DNA from: an uncultured Lachnospiraceae bacterium
GTDB taxonomy: Bacteria; Bacillota; Clostridia; Lachnospirales; Lachnospiraceae
DNA length: 26,209 bases
Direction: 5' to 3'
Assembly (NCBI GenBank): GCA_910579685.1
Contig: CAJTVN010000046.1
Location: forward strand, 1 to 26,209
The notes beneath the pieces are model-generated. The model had not been told where the DNA came from, did no database searches, and saw only the letters and a list, made by a program, of their open reading frames with translations. Shown one piece after another: positions 1 to 7,700 of the stretch; position 1 is the stretch's first letter, and each line of letters starts with the position of its first letter. A program made the translations under genes and the position numbers.

Positions 1-57
1 TGCGGTGCCAAACGCACAGGTGGAATATCTTAAATATATCTATAAGGAGGAGGAAAA

Positions 58-1086
58 ATGTCAATCAGCGGTTACAAATTAAAACCCAGAGGAATGACAG
101 GCGGCTGGAAGCCGGTGGGAGATCAGCCGGTACTCGGAGGGCCCCTTGGCACCTGCTTTGACTGTCACGTGATGAGGGAGGACGGAATTTACAAGATCTG
201 GTTTTCCTGGCGGCCCGCCCGGTGCATCGCCTATGCGGAAAGCCCGGACGGAATTCACTGGGACAATCCGAGAGTCGTCCTGACCGCCGTGACCGGTTCC
301 GATTGGGAGGGGCACGAGGTAAACCGCCCTACCATTGTAAAGAAGGACGGCCTTTATCACATGTGGTACACCGGACAGATGTTTGCGAAGGAAACCAATC
401 CCGCAAGAAGCTGTATCGGCTATGCGGTCAGCGAGGATGGGATTCACTGGAAGCGCAGAGAAAAACCCGTGATGGAGCCGCACCTTGCCTGGGAGAAAAT
501 AACGGTGATGTGCCCTCACGTACTCTGGGAGGACGAGCTGCAGTGCTACCGTATGTGGTACTCCGCAGGAAGAATGCATGAAGCGGACGCCATTGGAATC
601 GCAGTGAGCAAAGACGGAATCACCTGGGAAAAGGATGCGGACAATCCCATCTTTACTCCCAACCCGGAAAAATACTGGGAGATCGGCAAGGTGGAGGCCT
701 GCTTTGTCTGTCCCAAGCGCAACGGCTGGTACCATATGTTCTATCTCGGCATGGACGGCGATCTGATTGCCTGCGTGGGCCTTGCCAGAAGCAGGGACGG
801 CAAAACAGACTGGCAAAGACACCCGAGCAACCCCATTATCGCAGGCTTTGACGGAAGCTGGGACTGGTCCGGAATCTGTAAGGCAAGCGTCCTCGAGACG
901 GAAAACGGGTATATGCTCTGGTACAACGGATGTAACAGAAGATTTGAAGAAATCGGACTGGCAGTGCATGACGGGTTTGATCTCGGCTTTCCAAAAGAAG
1001 GGGAAGAAGGCGTTGACGAGCGGGGAGATGGCACAGGCCTTGGCGGCGTCAACTATTACGTGAGAGACTGTATCGCCAGATATTGA
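58..1086 (+). CDS. Five-bladed beta-propeller glycosidase-like protein, copy 1
   Basis: A 342-residue protein without a signal peptide, so probably cytoplasmic. Five repeats, each ending in an aromatic-rich strand of the type YxMWYxG, are visible: FDCHV...IWFSW (about residues 34-51), NRPT...HMWYTG (91-107), CPHV...MWYSAG (about 150-170), a fourth ending in HMFYLG and a fifth ending in LWYNG. Between them recurs the loop motif DGIHW or DGITW. This is the architecture of the GH32/43/62/68/117/130 propeller group, but I cannot place it in one family; Asp35 in the first blade is a candidate catalytic acid by position only. A strong AGGAGG ribosome binding site lies about 6 nt before the ATG. The next gene is a paralogue 83 nt downstream with no terminator between, so the two are probably co-transcribed. 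A glycoside hydrolase or phosphorylase role is inferred; the substrate is unknown. Confidence 0.75.
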   Translation: MSISGYKLKPRGMTGGWKPVGDQPVLGGPLGTCFDCHVMREDGIYKIWFSWRPARCIAYAESPDGIHWDNPRVVLTAVTGSDWEGHEVNRPTIVKKDGLYHMWYTGQMFAKETNPARSCIGYAVSEDGIHWKRREKPVMEPHLAWEKITVMCPHVLWEDELQCYRMWYSAGRMHEADAIGIAVSKDGITWEKDADNPIFTPNPEKYWEIGKVEACFVCPKRNGWYHMFYLGMDGDLIACVGLARSRDGKTDWQRHPSNPIIAGFDGSWDWSGICKASVLETENGYMLWYNGCNRRFEEIGLAVHDGFDLGFPKEGEEGVDERGDGTGLGGVNYYVRDCIARY

Positions 1087-1169
1087 GATCACAAGGGTCA
1101 ATGCTCTCACAAAGCAATCATTCTTCATGACACCATCAAATCACGCAAAGCAACAGAGGGAGAATAACT

Positions 1170-2174
1170 ATGGTATATGATATAAACGGATACAAACCGA
1201 TCCCCACCGGAACCACCGGAGGCTGGGAGCGGCTGGCGGATGAGGCGCCCGTCATAGGCGGCGCAATGGGCACTATTTTTGACTGCTATGTCATCCGGGA
1301 AGAGGGAATTTTCAAAATGTGGTTTTCCTGGCGGCCCGCACAAGCGATCATGTACACCACCAGCCCGGACGGCCTTACCTGGGAGCTGCCAACCGTAGCG
1401 CTGCTTCGGGATCTAAACTCGGACTGGCAGTGCGAGGAGGTAAGCCGCCCCACCCTGGTCAAAAAGGATGGAATCTATCATATGTGGTACACCGGGCATG
1501 GATTAGAAAATGGGATACCCACCACATCCATCGGCTATGCCGTAAGCAGCGACGGGATTCACTGGGAGAGACCTTATCCCAATCCCGTAATGAAGGGAGA
1601 AATTCCCTGGGAAAAAAGGATGATCTGGTGTCCTCATGTGATTTATGAACCTGAGGAAAAGGTTTATAAAATGTGGTATTCCGGAGGCGCACAGCCAGGC
1701 AGCATCGAGTGCCAGGCCATTGGCTACGCCACAAGCAGCGACGGGATCCACTGGCAAAGAGATCTGCGCAATCCCATTTTCGAGGCGAATAACGACTGTC
1801 AGTGGGAGATGTACAAGGTGTCCGCAAGCTATGTGTGGAAGCGTGACGGCTGGTACTATATGACTTATCTGGGAAGCGATTCCGATATGAGAGCCCAGAA
1901 CGGCCTGGCCCGTTCCAGGGACGGAATCACCAACTGGGAAAGGCATCCCAGCAATCCCATTGTTGCGGGAACGGAAGGAAAATGGGACTGCCAGGGCATC
2001 TGCAAGCTGACTGTCATTGAGGTTGAGGACGGCTATATGGGCTGGTACAACGGATTCAATAACACCATAGAGGAAATGGGAGTCGTAAAGCATACGGGCT
2101 TTGATCTCGGCTTTGATCAGCCGGATGAGCGGGGCGGAAGGAAGTATTATCCGAAAATCAACCGGGTGGATTAA
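1170..2174 (+). CDS. Five-bladed beta-propeller glycosidase-like protein, copy 2
   Basis: A 334-residue paralogue of the preceding gene, with the same five blades and loop motifs: FDCYV...WFSWRPA, SRPTLVKKDG..HMWYTG, CPHV..KMWYSGG, a blade ending in YYMTYLG, and one ending in GWYNG. Shared blocks such as WFSWRPA and GYAVSxDGIHW show a tandem duplication that has since diverged. The second blade reads EEVSRPT here against HEVNRPT in copy 1, so a near-active-site residue may differ. The ribosome binding site is GAGGGAG, about 6 nt before the ATG. No signal peptide is seen. Its last 17 bases overlap the end of the convergent AraC-type regulator gene. As for copy 1, a carbohydrate-active role is inferred from the fold and the exact CAZy family is not resolved. 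Confidence 0.75.
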   Translation: MVYDINGYKPIPTGTTGGWERLADEAPVIGGAMGTIFDCYVIREEGIFKMWFSWRPAQAIMYTTSPDGLTWELPTVALLRDLNSDWQCEEVSRPTLVKKDGIYHMWYTGHGLENGIPTTSIGYAVSSDGIHWERPYPNPVMKGEIPWEKRMIWCPHVIYEPEEKVYKMWYSGGAQPGSIECQAIGYATSSDGIHWQRDLRNPIFEANNDCQWEMYKVSASYVWKRDGWYYMTYLGSDSDMRAQNGLARSRDGITNWERHPSNPIVAGTEGKWDCQGICKLTVIEVEDGYMGWYNGFNNTIEEMGVVKHTGFDLGFDQPDERGGRKYYPKINRVD

Positions 2175-2841
2175 AAGTATTCGTCCTCTTCTTATACTGC
2201 AACGGAGACATCCCATAATATTTCTGAAAGCTCTCGCAGTAATAGCTTGCCCCGCAAAAACCATATTCGTATGCAATATCCGTAATACTTTTATCCGAAT
2301 CCAACAAGGCGGCAAGGCTTTTGCGAAGACGCAGCTTTGTGACATAGGTAATGGGAGTATCCCGGAGATATTTTTTGAAGAGTGCGCAACACCGGCTCTT
2401 ACAGCAGGCTCCGGCCAGGGCAATATCCGACAGCCGGAGCCTTAGTGCATAATTCTTCTCAATATATGTGATCATATCTCTCAGGGAGGAAAGCTCGGAA
2501 GGCTCCTCCCCCGATCCCTGCTTCTCAATATTCAGATTTTGATAGAAGAGCTTCATAATCGAAATAAAATTCTCAATAATCTCAAAATAGGACAGAGCTT
2601 CGATCGAATCCGTATTAAAGCAGCGATGCATCTGGTCGAGCCTGCATAGAATTTCTTTCTGCCATCCACTGCCATTTAGATAGAGATAGGGCAGACATGG
2701 ATTTGCAGTAATATGCTCCACATAATTATGCAGAAACCACTTGTTTGCGCAGAGCAGCTCTGTTGAGAGCAGAATACAGATAAACTCACATTCCTCGTAC
2801 CTTGCAGAAAATCCAAAGTGCAGCTGCCTGCTGTTTACCAT
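2158..2841 (-). CDS. AraC-family transcriptional regulator, apparently lacking part of its N-terminal domain
   Basis: 227 residues. The C-terminal third is a typical AraC double helix-turn-helix: a first helix pair around residues 135-165 (LRLSDIA..CCKSRCCALFKKYL) and the second with the family signature (SITDIAYEYGFCGASYYCESFQKYYGMSPLQYKK). The N-terminal part starts at VNSRQLHFGFS, which in full-length relatives of about 280-290 residues sits in the middle of the cupin sensor domain, after the segment that closes the barrel. In frame upstream only six codons are open before a TAA, so the missing strands are not encoded next to it. There is no convincing Shine-Dalgarno before the ATG, although a good promoter lies just upstream. 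It may be a 5'-deleted remnant or a short variant. Likely targets are the neighbouring propeller or acetyltransferase genes, by position only. Confidence 0.7.
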   Translation of the reverse strand: MVNSRQLHFGFSARYEECEFICILLSTELLCANKWFLHNYVEHITANPCLPYLYLNGSGWQKEILCRLDQMHRCFNTDSIEALSYFEIIENFISIMKLFYQNLNIEKQGSGEEPSELSSLRDMITYIEKNYALRLRLSDIALAGACCKSRCCALFKKYLRDTPITYVTKLRLRKSLAALLDSDKSITDIAYEYGFCGASYYCESFQKYYGMSPLQYKKRTNTFNPPG

Positions 2842-2861
2842 GATCCCGGGATTGTTATAAA

Positions 2862-2902
2862 ATTATATGATATCTTGAAATTATTTCAAGACTAAATATG
2901 TT
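2862..2902. promoter_or_regulatory. Divergent promoters sharing a palindrome between the araC-type gene and the acetyltransferase gene
   Basis: A perfect inverted repeat, TCTTGAAA-TTA-TTTCAAGA, occupies 2873-2891. Each arm holds a TTGAAA -35 hexamer pointing outwards. On the minus strand, TTGAAA (2889-2884) is followed after 16 nt by an exact TATAAT (2867-2862), serving the AraC-type gene. On the plus strand, TTGAAA (2875-2880) is followed after 16 nt by TATGTT (2897-2902), serving the acetyltransferase. A protein bound at the palindrome would cover both -35 elements. The operator role is inference. Confidence 0.55.
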
Positions 2903-2941
2903 ATTGTTAAAGAAAGTCTGTTGAATATTGAGGAGGACATT

Positions 2942-3571
2942 ATGACAAACAGAGAACGCAGAGACGCACAGTTAGCCTATATTTCGGACGATGGCATTTT
3001 TGAGGAACAGCTGGTATGCAGGAAGCTGCTGCAGAAATTAAATTTCATGGATCGTTCCGACTTCAAGGGGATCGGCGAGGTGGTGAAGGAGCTTTTTGGA
3101 AAATCAGAGGGAGCCTTTGTCAATCCGCCCTTTTACTGCGACTACGGAAAGCATATCGAGGTAGGAAAGAATTTTTTCGCAAACTACAACTGCACGCTCC
3201 TGGATGTGGCCAAAATCAAGATAGGGGATAACTGCCAGATGGCCCCCAACGTGGCCATCTATACCGCAGGTCACCCTGTCCACCCCGTCAGCCGCAACTC
3301 CGCCTATGAATACGGCAAAGAAGTGACCGTGGGGGACAACGTGTGGTTCGGGGGTAATACCGTGGTCTGCCCCGGAGTCCACATCGGAAATAACGTAGTC
3401 ATAGGAGCCGGCAGCGTGGTGACAAAGGACATCCCTGACTGGTGTATCGCCGCAGGAAATCCCTGTAAGGTCATCCGGAAAATCACGGATGACGACAAGA
3501 GGAAGCTGTTCCGGGACGAAGAGATTGACGACGAGGCATGGGCGGATATCTTGGAACGGATGGAATTCTAA
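2942..3571 (+). CDS. Maltose/galactoside-type O-acetyltransferase (left-handed beta-helix)
   Basis: 209 residues from the ATG at 2942, chosen because AGGAGG (2931-2936) sits 5 nt before it; an in-frame TTG at 2921 has no such site. The N-terminus (MTNRERRDAQ) matches the helical cap of the maltose acetyltransferase family. The C-terminal half is a hexapeptide-repeat beta-helix (VTVGDN, VWFGGN, VHIGNN, VVIGAG), ending in the acetyl-CoA-binding segment GNPCKVIRKI. The catalytic His is the first of HPVH at residue 111 (compare His115 of E. coli LacA). The enzyme would move acetyl from acetyl-CoA to a sugar hydroxyl in the cytoplasm; the physiological acceptor is unknown in this family. Its stop overlaps the end of the convergent MFS gene by 4 nt. 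Confidence 0.85.
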   Translation: MTNRERRDAQLAYISDDGIFEEQLVCRKLLQKLNFMDRSDFKGIGEVVKELFGKSEGAFVNPPFYCDYGKHIEVGKNFFANYNCTLLDVAKIKIGDNCQMAPNVAIYTAGHPVHPVSRNSAYEYGKEVTVGDNVWFGGNTVVCPGVHIGNNVVIGAGSVVTKDIPDWCIAAGNPCKVIRKITDDDKRKLFRDEEIDDEAWADILERMEF

Positions 3572-4857
3572 GCCTGCCTGTCCAATCCCCTGATCTCCTG
3601 ATCAAAACAACTGGCAGCACTGACCAGAAAACCGCATATGCCGGTACAGAGGAACATAACCGCCATACCGCTTCCTTCCCCGCTGCCAACGATCCTGCCA
3701 AGCAGCACTGCCATATCGCTTTCGGAATTCATAAACGGCTCGAATACATGGTCCGCCAGAAAGCCTCCCAGAAGAATTCCGGGCGGTAGGGTGCTGTACT
3801 GAATCGCATTCCTTACGGCAAACACTCTGCCCTGCATAGCAACCGGAATTCTTCTGTAAAGGATCGTGTTCTGCCCCGCCATGATAAAAGGTATGGGCAG
3901 GCTTGCCGAGACGGCGGCCAGCGCCCACCAGAAGGTGTTTCTTCCAACGGCCATGACAAGATCCCCGAACAAAAACGACAATGCGGCGCAAACATAGATC
4001 AGGGCCGCCTTATTTCTGCTTTCCTTTCTGAAAGATACTATGATACCTCCCGCAATTCCGCCCATTCCCATACAGGCATTCACAATACCGAGAGAAAGAC
4101 TGTTATCCCCGCTCCTTGCCAGGATCATGGGAGACAGGATGTTCTCATAGGTCAGCCTGGAAAAGAAATTGATAAGCGCCATGGTAAGCATAATATGAAA
4201 AATGCCCTTTTCTTTTTTGAGAAAGCCAAGACCCTCAGCCGCCCCTGCAAACAACGAGCCGTGTTTTCTGTCCTCAAAAGTCTCCGGAATCCGGATCAAA
4301 ATCAGCAAAACGAAAAAAGCAATCGCAAAGCTTGTCAGATCCACCAGCAAAATAAGCGGAAGACCCCCAGCTGTAAAAAGAGCCGATGCCAGCATGGGGC
4401 TGAATACCACTGTCAGATTACCGGAAAAGGAATTCATTCCGCTGACATTGGATATTTTATCCTCCGGCACAAGCCTTCCCGTGGCAACCGCCGACGCGGG
4501 CTGTTGAAATGCGTTTGTAATTCCGATCACCGCATTCACCACATAAATATTCCAGATCGCCAATCGGCCGCTGATCAGAAGAAACAGGACCGTCAGAGAG
4601 CCTGCTGCCGCTATACTGTCAGAGACCAGCATGATCGTCTTCTTTTTGTGACGGTCAATCAAACCGCCCACAAACATGCTCAGCAGCAGATACGGCACAT
4701 AATTACAAAAGGACATCAGAGACACGGACAGGGCGGAATGGCTCTGCCGATAGGCCCATAAAATCAGGGCAAAGCCGGTCATGGAGCTTCCAAGCCCCGA
4801 TATGCTCTGGCTCAGCCATAAAATAATATACTTTTTAAAATTTTTCCTGTTTTCCAT
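3568..4857 (-). CDS. MFS transporter, macrolide-efflux-like
   Basis: 429 residues with about 12 hydrophobic segments and the major-facilitator loop 2-3 motif GGLIDRHKKK near residue 65. The start KKYIILWLSQSISGLGSSMTGFALILWAY and overall layout match the MefA/MFS_3 group of drug exporters, which expel hydrophobic compounds in exchange for protons at the inner membrane. The second half repeats the motif as GGIIVSFRKESRNK. Ribosome binding site AGGAGA lies about 7 nt before the ATG. The 240-nt leader contains an inverted repeat and a small open frame, annotated separately. The actual substrate cannot be read from sequence, and resistance should not be assumed. Confidence 0.8.
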   Translation of the reverse strand: MENRKNFKKYIILWLSQSISGLGSSMTGFALILWAYRQSHSALSVSLMSFCNYVPYLLLSMFVGGLIDRHKKKTIMLVSDSIAAAGSLTVLFLLISGRLAIWNIYVVNAVIGITNAFQQPASAVATGRLVPEDKISNVSGMNSFSGNLTVVFSPMLASALFTAGGLPLILLVDLTSFAIAFFVLLILIRIPETFEDRKHGSLFAGAAEGLGFLKKEKGIFHIMLTMALINFFSRLTYENILSPMILARSGDNSLSLGIVNACMGMGGIAGGIIVSFRKESRNKAALIYVCAALSFLFGDLVMAVGRNTFWWALAAVSASLPIPFIMAGQNTILYRRIPVAMQGRVFAVRNAIQYSTLPPGILLGGFLADHVFEPFMNSESDMAVLLGRIVGSGEGSGMAVMFLCTGICGFLVSAASCFDQEIRGLDRQA

Positions 4858-4932
4858 TGAATTTTCTCCTATCTATCTTATTTTCCAGTGCCCGATAAAT
4901 AAGTACAAAATCCAATGCGGGACGACCATTTA

Positions 4933-5013
4933 TTACCTCTGTACAAAATTCGTCCTCTCATCAGACTTTGTACAGAGTTTGCAGCTTAAGTCAATTATCA
5001 AATGACAGAGCAT
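4933..5013 (-). CDS. Possible 26-codon leader peptide upstream of the MFS gene
   Basis: The frame begins MLCHLIIDLSCKLC and ends TNFVQR before TAA. GGGAGGTG stands 6-8 nt before its ATG, stronger than many real sites in the window. Both arms of the 11-bp inverted repeat lie inside the 3' half of the frame, so ribosome stalling could change the RNA fold. It ends 75 nt before the MFS start, and an alternative in-frame GTG lies 9 nt upstream. I recognise no homologue. It could equally be a remnant of a deleted regulator gene. Confidence 0.3.
   Translation of the reverse strand: MLCHLIIDLSCKLCTKSDERTNFVQR
4937..4977. promoter_or_regulatory. Inverted repeat in the MFS leader, possible operator or RNA hairpin
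   Basis: Perfect 11-bp arms CTCTGTACAAA (4937-4947) and TTTGTACAGAG (4967-4977) are separated by 19 nt. Each arm contains the self-complementary core TGTACA. A third, partial copy (AGTACAAAAT) lies at 4902-4911. This could be a paired operator for a dimeric repressor or an RNA stem in the leader. There is no U-tract, so it is not a terminator. Confidence 0.5.
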
Positions 5014-5097
5014 CTCATTCACCTCCCACTTTCCGTTTAAATTAACGTCACCATAAATTGATCGTCTTGTCCTTGGCAGTTCTCTTTATACCTTGTC

Positions 5098-6678
5098 TTA
5101 CATCAGCGGAGCAATCGCCTTCATCAGAAGTCCGGTGAGCTTCACCGGCCATTTTTCCCTCCGAACCGTGTCCATTGTCACCTGCCTGCATTTTGCGAGC
5201 GTATCCTGGAAATCCTCCTCGATGTTCGCAATGCAGTCCGTACCATACATATAGGTGGCACACTCAAAATGATGATACAGGCTGCGGTAATCCAGGTTGA
5301 TGGTTCCCACCACCGCCTCCCTCGAATCGCTGACAAACACCTTGGCATGTACAAAGCCTGGCGTGTACTCATAGATTTTCACGCCGGATTCCAGCAGAGA
5401 CGCATAATGGGTCTTTGCCAGGGCGTACGGTATCTTCTTGTCGGGAATTCCCGGCAGGATCACCGCCACCTCCACGCCTCTCTCCGCTGCGAATTTCAGC
5501 GCCGTCTCCATCTCCCCGTCCAGAATCAGATAGGGAGTCATAATATGGACGTATCGAAGGGAACGGTTGAGGATATCCATGTAAACTCGCTCGCCCAGCT
5601 TGTCATTGTCAAGGGGGCAGTCCCCGTAAGGGATCACATAGCCTTTTGCCTCTTCCACGGGAAAAGCCGGATAGGAGAGAACCACAGCCGGGTTAATCTC
5701 TTTCTCGTCAATCCCCCACATCTGAAGGAACATCAGGGTAAAGCTCCTTACCGCCTCGCCCTTGAGCATGACGGCCGTATCCTTCCAGTGACCGAATCTT
5801 GTTATCTCATTGATGTATTCATCCGCAAGATTTACCCCTCCGTTAAAGGCCGTATGTCCGTCGATCACCAGAATTTTCCTGTGATCCCGGTAGTTGTAGT
5901 GCGTGGAGATAAAAGGGGACAGCGGGGCGAACATTTTGCATTTGATTCCAAGCGCCCCGAGACGCCGGGGATAATCGTGGGGCAGAAGGGCAAACTCACA
6001 GGCTCCGTCATACATCACTCGCACATCAACGCCTGCCGCCGCCTTATCCGCAAGGATTTCCAGCACCCTTCCCCACATGAGACCCTCGTCCACTATAAAG
6101 TACTCCATAAAAATAAAGTGTTCCGCCGCCTCGAGCTGCCGAAGCATTTCCTCAAACTTATCTTCCCCAAGCGGAAAATAAGTCACCAGTGTTTTGTCGT
6201 ACACCGGATGGCATCCGCTTCTCTGCATATAGTGGGCCAGTCTCGCAGCTCCTTCGTTTTCCCCGGAAAACCTTTCATATACCTCGGGAGACTGGGCAAT
6301 ACATCCCTTTGTTTCCTTTATGATCTCATCCACGCGTACCTTGAGCGCCCTGTGCCCGATATCGCTCTGCGTGTAGATAAACAGAAGCACGCCGAACACG
6401 GGCAGGAGCATGATCACGATCAGCCACGTTATTTTTGCCGTTGGGTTAATCCCGCTGTTCAGAAGATAAATCACCATCCCCACGGAGAGCAGTACGGAAC
6501 CACCGAATATATGGGGCAAAAATTCCTCAAACCGGATAAAAATACCAAACAGGATCAGAACCTGCACGACAAACAACAGTAAAATCAGCCCAAACCGGCT
6601 GAATATGGCATGGATCACGCCCTTTTGTCCCTTTTTTAAAAGGCGCAGGCCTTTATCCTTATAATTTTTCTGTAACAT
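5098..6678 (-). CDS. cls: Cardiolipin synthase (phospholipase D superfamily)
   Basis: 526 residues. It opens with a basic amphipathic stretch and two to three membrane segments (about 29-49, 60-74 and 83-103), followed by the PLDc_N-type SDIGHRALK. Two HKD catalytic motifs are complete: HRKILVID with His266, Lys268 and Asp273, and HAKVFVSD with His444, Lys446 and Asp451; the trailing GG-N and GT-N residues are also present. Members of this family condense two phosphatidylglycerol molecules into cardiolipin plus glycerol at the cytoplasmic membrane. The length is normal for a two-membrane-segment ClsA type. The ribosome binding site GAGGAAG lies about 5 nt before the ATG. It has its own promoter in the gap to the nucleoside hydrolase gene, so is probably monocistronic. 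I see no clear terminator after it. Confidence 0.92.
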   Translation of the reverse strand: MLQKNYKDKGLRLLKKGQKGVIHAIFSRFGLILLLFVVQVLILFGIFIRFEEFLPHIFGGSVLLSVGMVIYLLNSGINPTAKITWLIVIMLLPVFGVLLFIYTQSDIGHRALKVRVDEIIKETKGCIAQSPEVYERFSGENEGAARLAHYMQRSGCHPVYDKTLVTYFPLGEDKFEEMLRQLEAAEHFIFMEYFIVDEGLMWGRVLEILADKAAAGVDVRVMYDGACEFALLPHDYPRRLGALGIKCKMFAPLSPFISTHYNYRDHRKILVIDGHTAFNGGVNLADEYINEITRFGHWKDTAVMLKGEAVRSFTLMFLQMWGIDEKEINPAVVLSYPAFPVEEAKGYVIPYGDCPLDNDKLGERVYMDILNRSLRYVHIMTPYLILDGEMETALKFAAERGVEVAVILPGIPDKKIPYALAKTHYASLLESGVKIYEYTPGFVHAKVFVSDSREAVVGTINLDYRSLYHHFECATYMYGTDCIANIEEDFQDTLAKCRQVTMDTVRREKWPVKLTGLLMKAIAPLM

Positions 6679-6723
6679 TTTTCTTCCTCAGAAACCTTTC
6701 TCCAATTGTAAACTAATAAACCT

Positions 6724-6752
6724 ATTGTAGTCGTTTCCTCAGAATAAGTAAA
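6724..6752 (-). promoter_or_regulatory. Promoter of the cardiolipin synthase gene
   Basis: On the minus strand TTTACT (6752-6747) is followed after 17 nt by TACAAT (6729-6724), 46 nt before the ATG. A 10-bp direct repeat (TTCTGAGGAA on the minus strand) lies at 6735-6744, between the two hexamers, and again at 6684-6693 next to the ribosome binding site. Its meaning is unknown. Confidence 0.55.
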
Positions 6753-6761
6753 GAATTCGTT

Positions 6762-7679
6762 TCAATCTCTGACCAGAGAATTAATTCTCTCCGCAAGCCC
6801 GTCATAATTTCCTTTCACAATCAAAAATCTGGCAGTTCCTTTCTCCTCCGGGTGAAATACGGTCTCTCCATCCTCTGAAACCGTAATTCTCCCTTCATCA
6901 GAGAGATCAAAGTACGCACTGCAGTCCTCCAGCGCCGCCAGGCAGGTGACAGGATCCCAGCTCTCTCTTGTAAATCCATTCCCGCATTCGCATTTTTCAT
7001 AATCCGCAAAGGTTTTCATGGCATACCATACCGGATTCTCCCCGGCTCTCATTTCTGTCTTTACATAGTTACCGGCTTCAAAGGGGCATAATACCATGGG
7101 ACATGTGCACTTTTCCATCACATATCGGGCGGATTCAATATCCTGAAGAATATTCCATTCTCTGATTATCTCTTTCTCTTCCGCAATACCTTGCGGAGCA
7201 TAATTTTCTTTAAAGCTTCCTCCCATGATATACAGGCAGTCCGCCTTTTTGCGCAAAAGCTCCGCCCCGTTGAGATCCGAATAGATGTCCCCTTCAGACT
7301 TAATCAATCTCGCTATATTTGTCAGAGGACCGATTGCGATCAAAGTCAGCTTTTCTTTGGCCTGGGCCAGTTTGCGCCGCAGCATTTCCACCGCATCCTG
7401 AGCATCTCCACTACAGCCGTAATGTTCCTTCAAAGCCTTCGCATACACATTCTCCTTATCGCAGAAAATCCCGGGCTCTCTCATGGATCCGATTTCCTTA
7501 TCTTTCCCATAATACTGCGCAATTGCCCTGACAGCCTCCACCGCCCCTTCTCTGGTCGTGCTTGTGGTGATCCCCTCCACAAAACATTTTCCTTCCTCTT
7601 CCAGCTGCAGCAGCATACCAATAGCCGCCGCATCATCACAGTCGATTCCAATGTCCGTGTCTAAAATAATTCTTTTCAT
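6762..7679 (-). CDS. Nucleoside hydrolase family protein, variant metal site
   Basis: 305 residues from the ATG at 7679, chosen because AGGAGGAAGG stands just before it; the open frame extends upstream but that part is a transcription terminator. The N-terminus carries DTDIGIDCDDA (Asp7, Asp9, Asp13, Asp15, Asp16), the calcium-binding signature of inosine/uridine nucleoside N-ribohydrolases, in the DTDxGxDxDDA form with an extra residue. IGPLTN (116-121), the EWNxxxD block (about 174-180) and Asp242 are present. The position of the usual catalytic His241 (HDP) is Trp (SWDP). Canonical members cleave ribonucleosides to base and ribose; in this sub-group the substrate is uncertain. It follows the arabinose operon across a terminator, with little room for a promoter, so may be fed by read-through. 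Confidence 0.8.
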   Translation of the reverse strand: MKRIILDTDIGIDCDDAAAIGMLLQLEEEGKCFVEGITTSTTREGAVEAVRAIAQYYGKDKEIGSMREPGIFCDKENVYAKALKEHYGCSGDAQDAVEMLRRKLAQAKEKLTLIAIGPLTNIARLIKSEGDIYSDLNGAELLRKKADCLYIMGGSFKENYAPQGIAEEKEIIREWNILQDIESARYVMEKCTCPMVLCPFEAGNYVKTEMRAGENPVWYAMKTFADYEKCECGNGFTRESWDPVTCLAALEDCSAYFDLSDEGRITVSEDGETVFHPEEKGTARFLIVKGNYDGLAERINSLVRD

Positions 7680-7700
7680 ACCCTTCCTCCTGTGATTTTG

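Noticed and set aside
2..82. Open frame entering from the left edge and ending inside the first propeller gene
   Set aside because: It might be the 3' end of an upstream gene, but 26 open codons are not significant and the sequence matches nothing I know.
79..2423. Minus-strand frames of 349 and 306 codons opposite the two propeller genes
   Set aside because: The plus-strand genes have strong ribosome binding sites, regular blade repeats and a paralogue relationship; the antisense proteins have none of these.
5269..6582. A 437-codon plus-strand open frame opposite the cardiolipin synthase gene
   Set aside because: Its protein is rich in His, Gln and Arg with no domain, it has no ribosome binding site, and the minus-strand gene has complete catalytic motifs. 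It is a codon-bias shadow.
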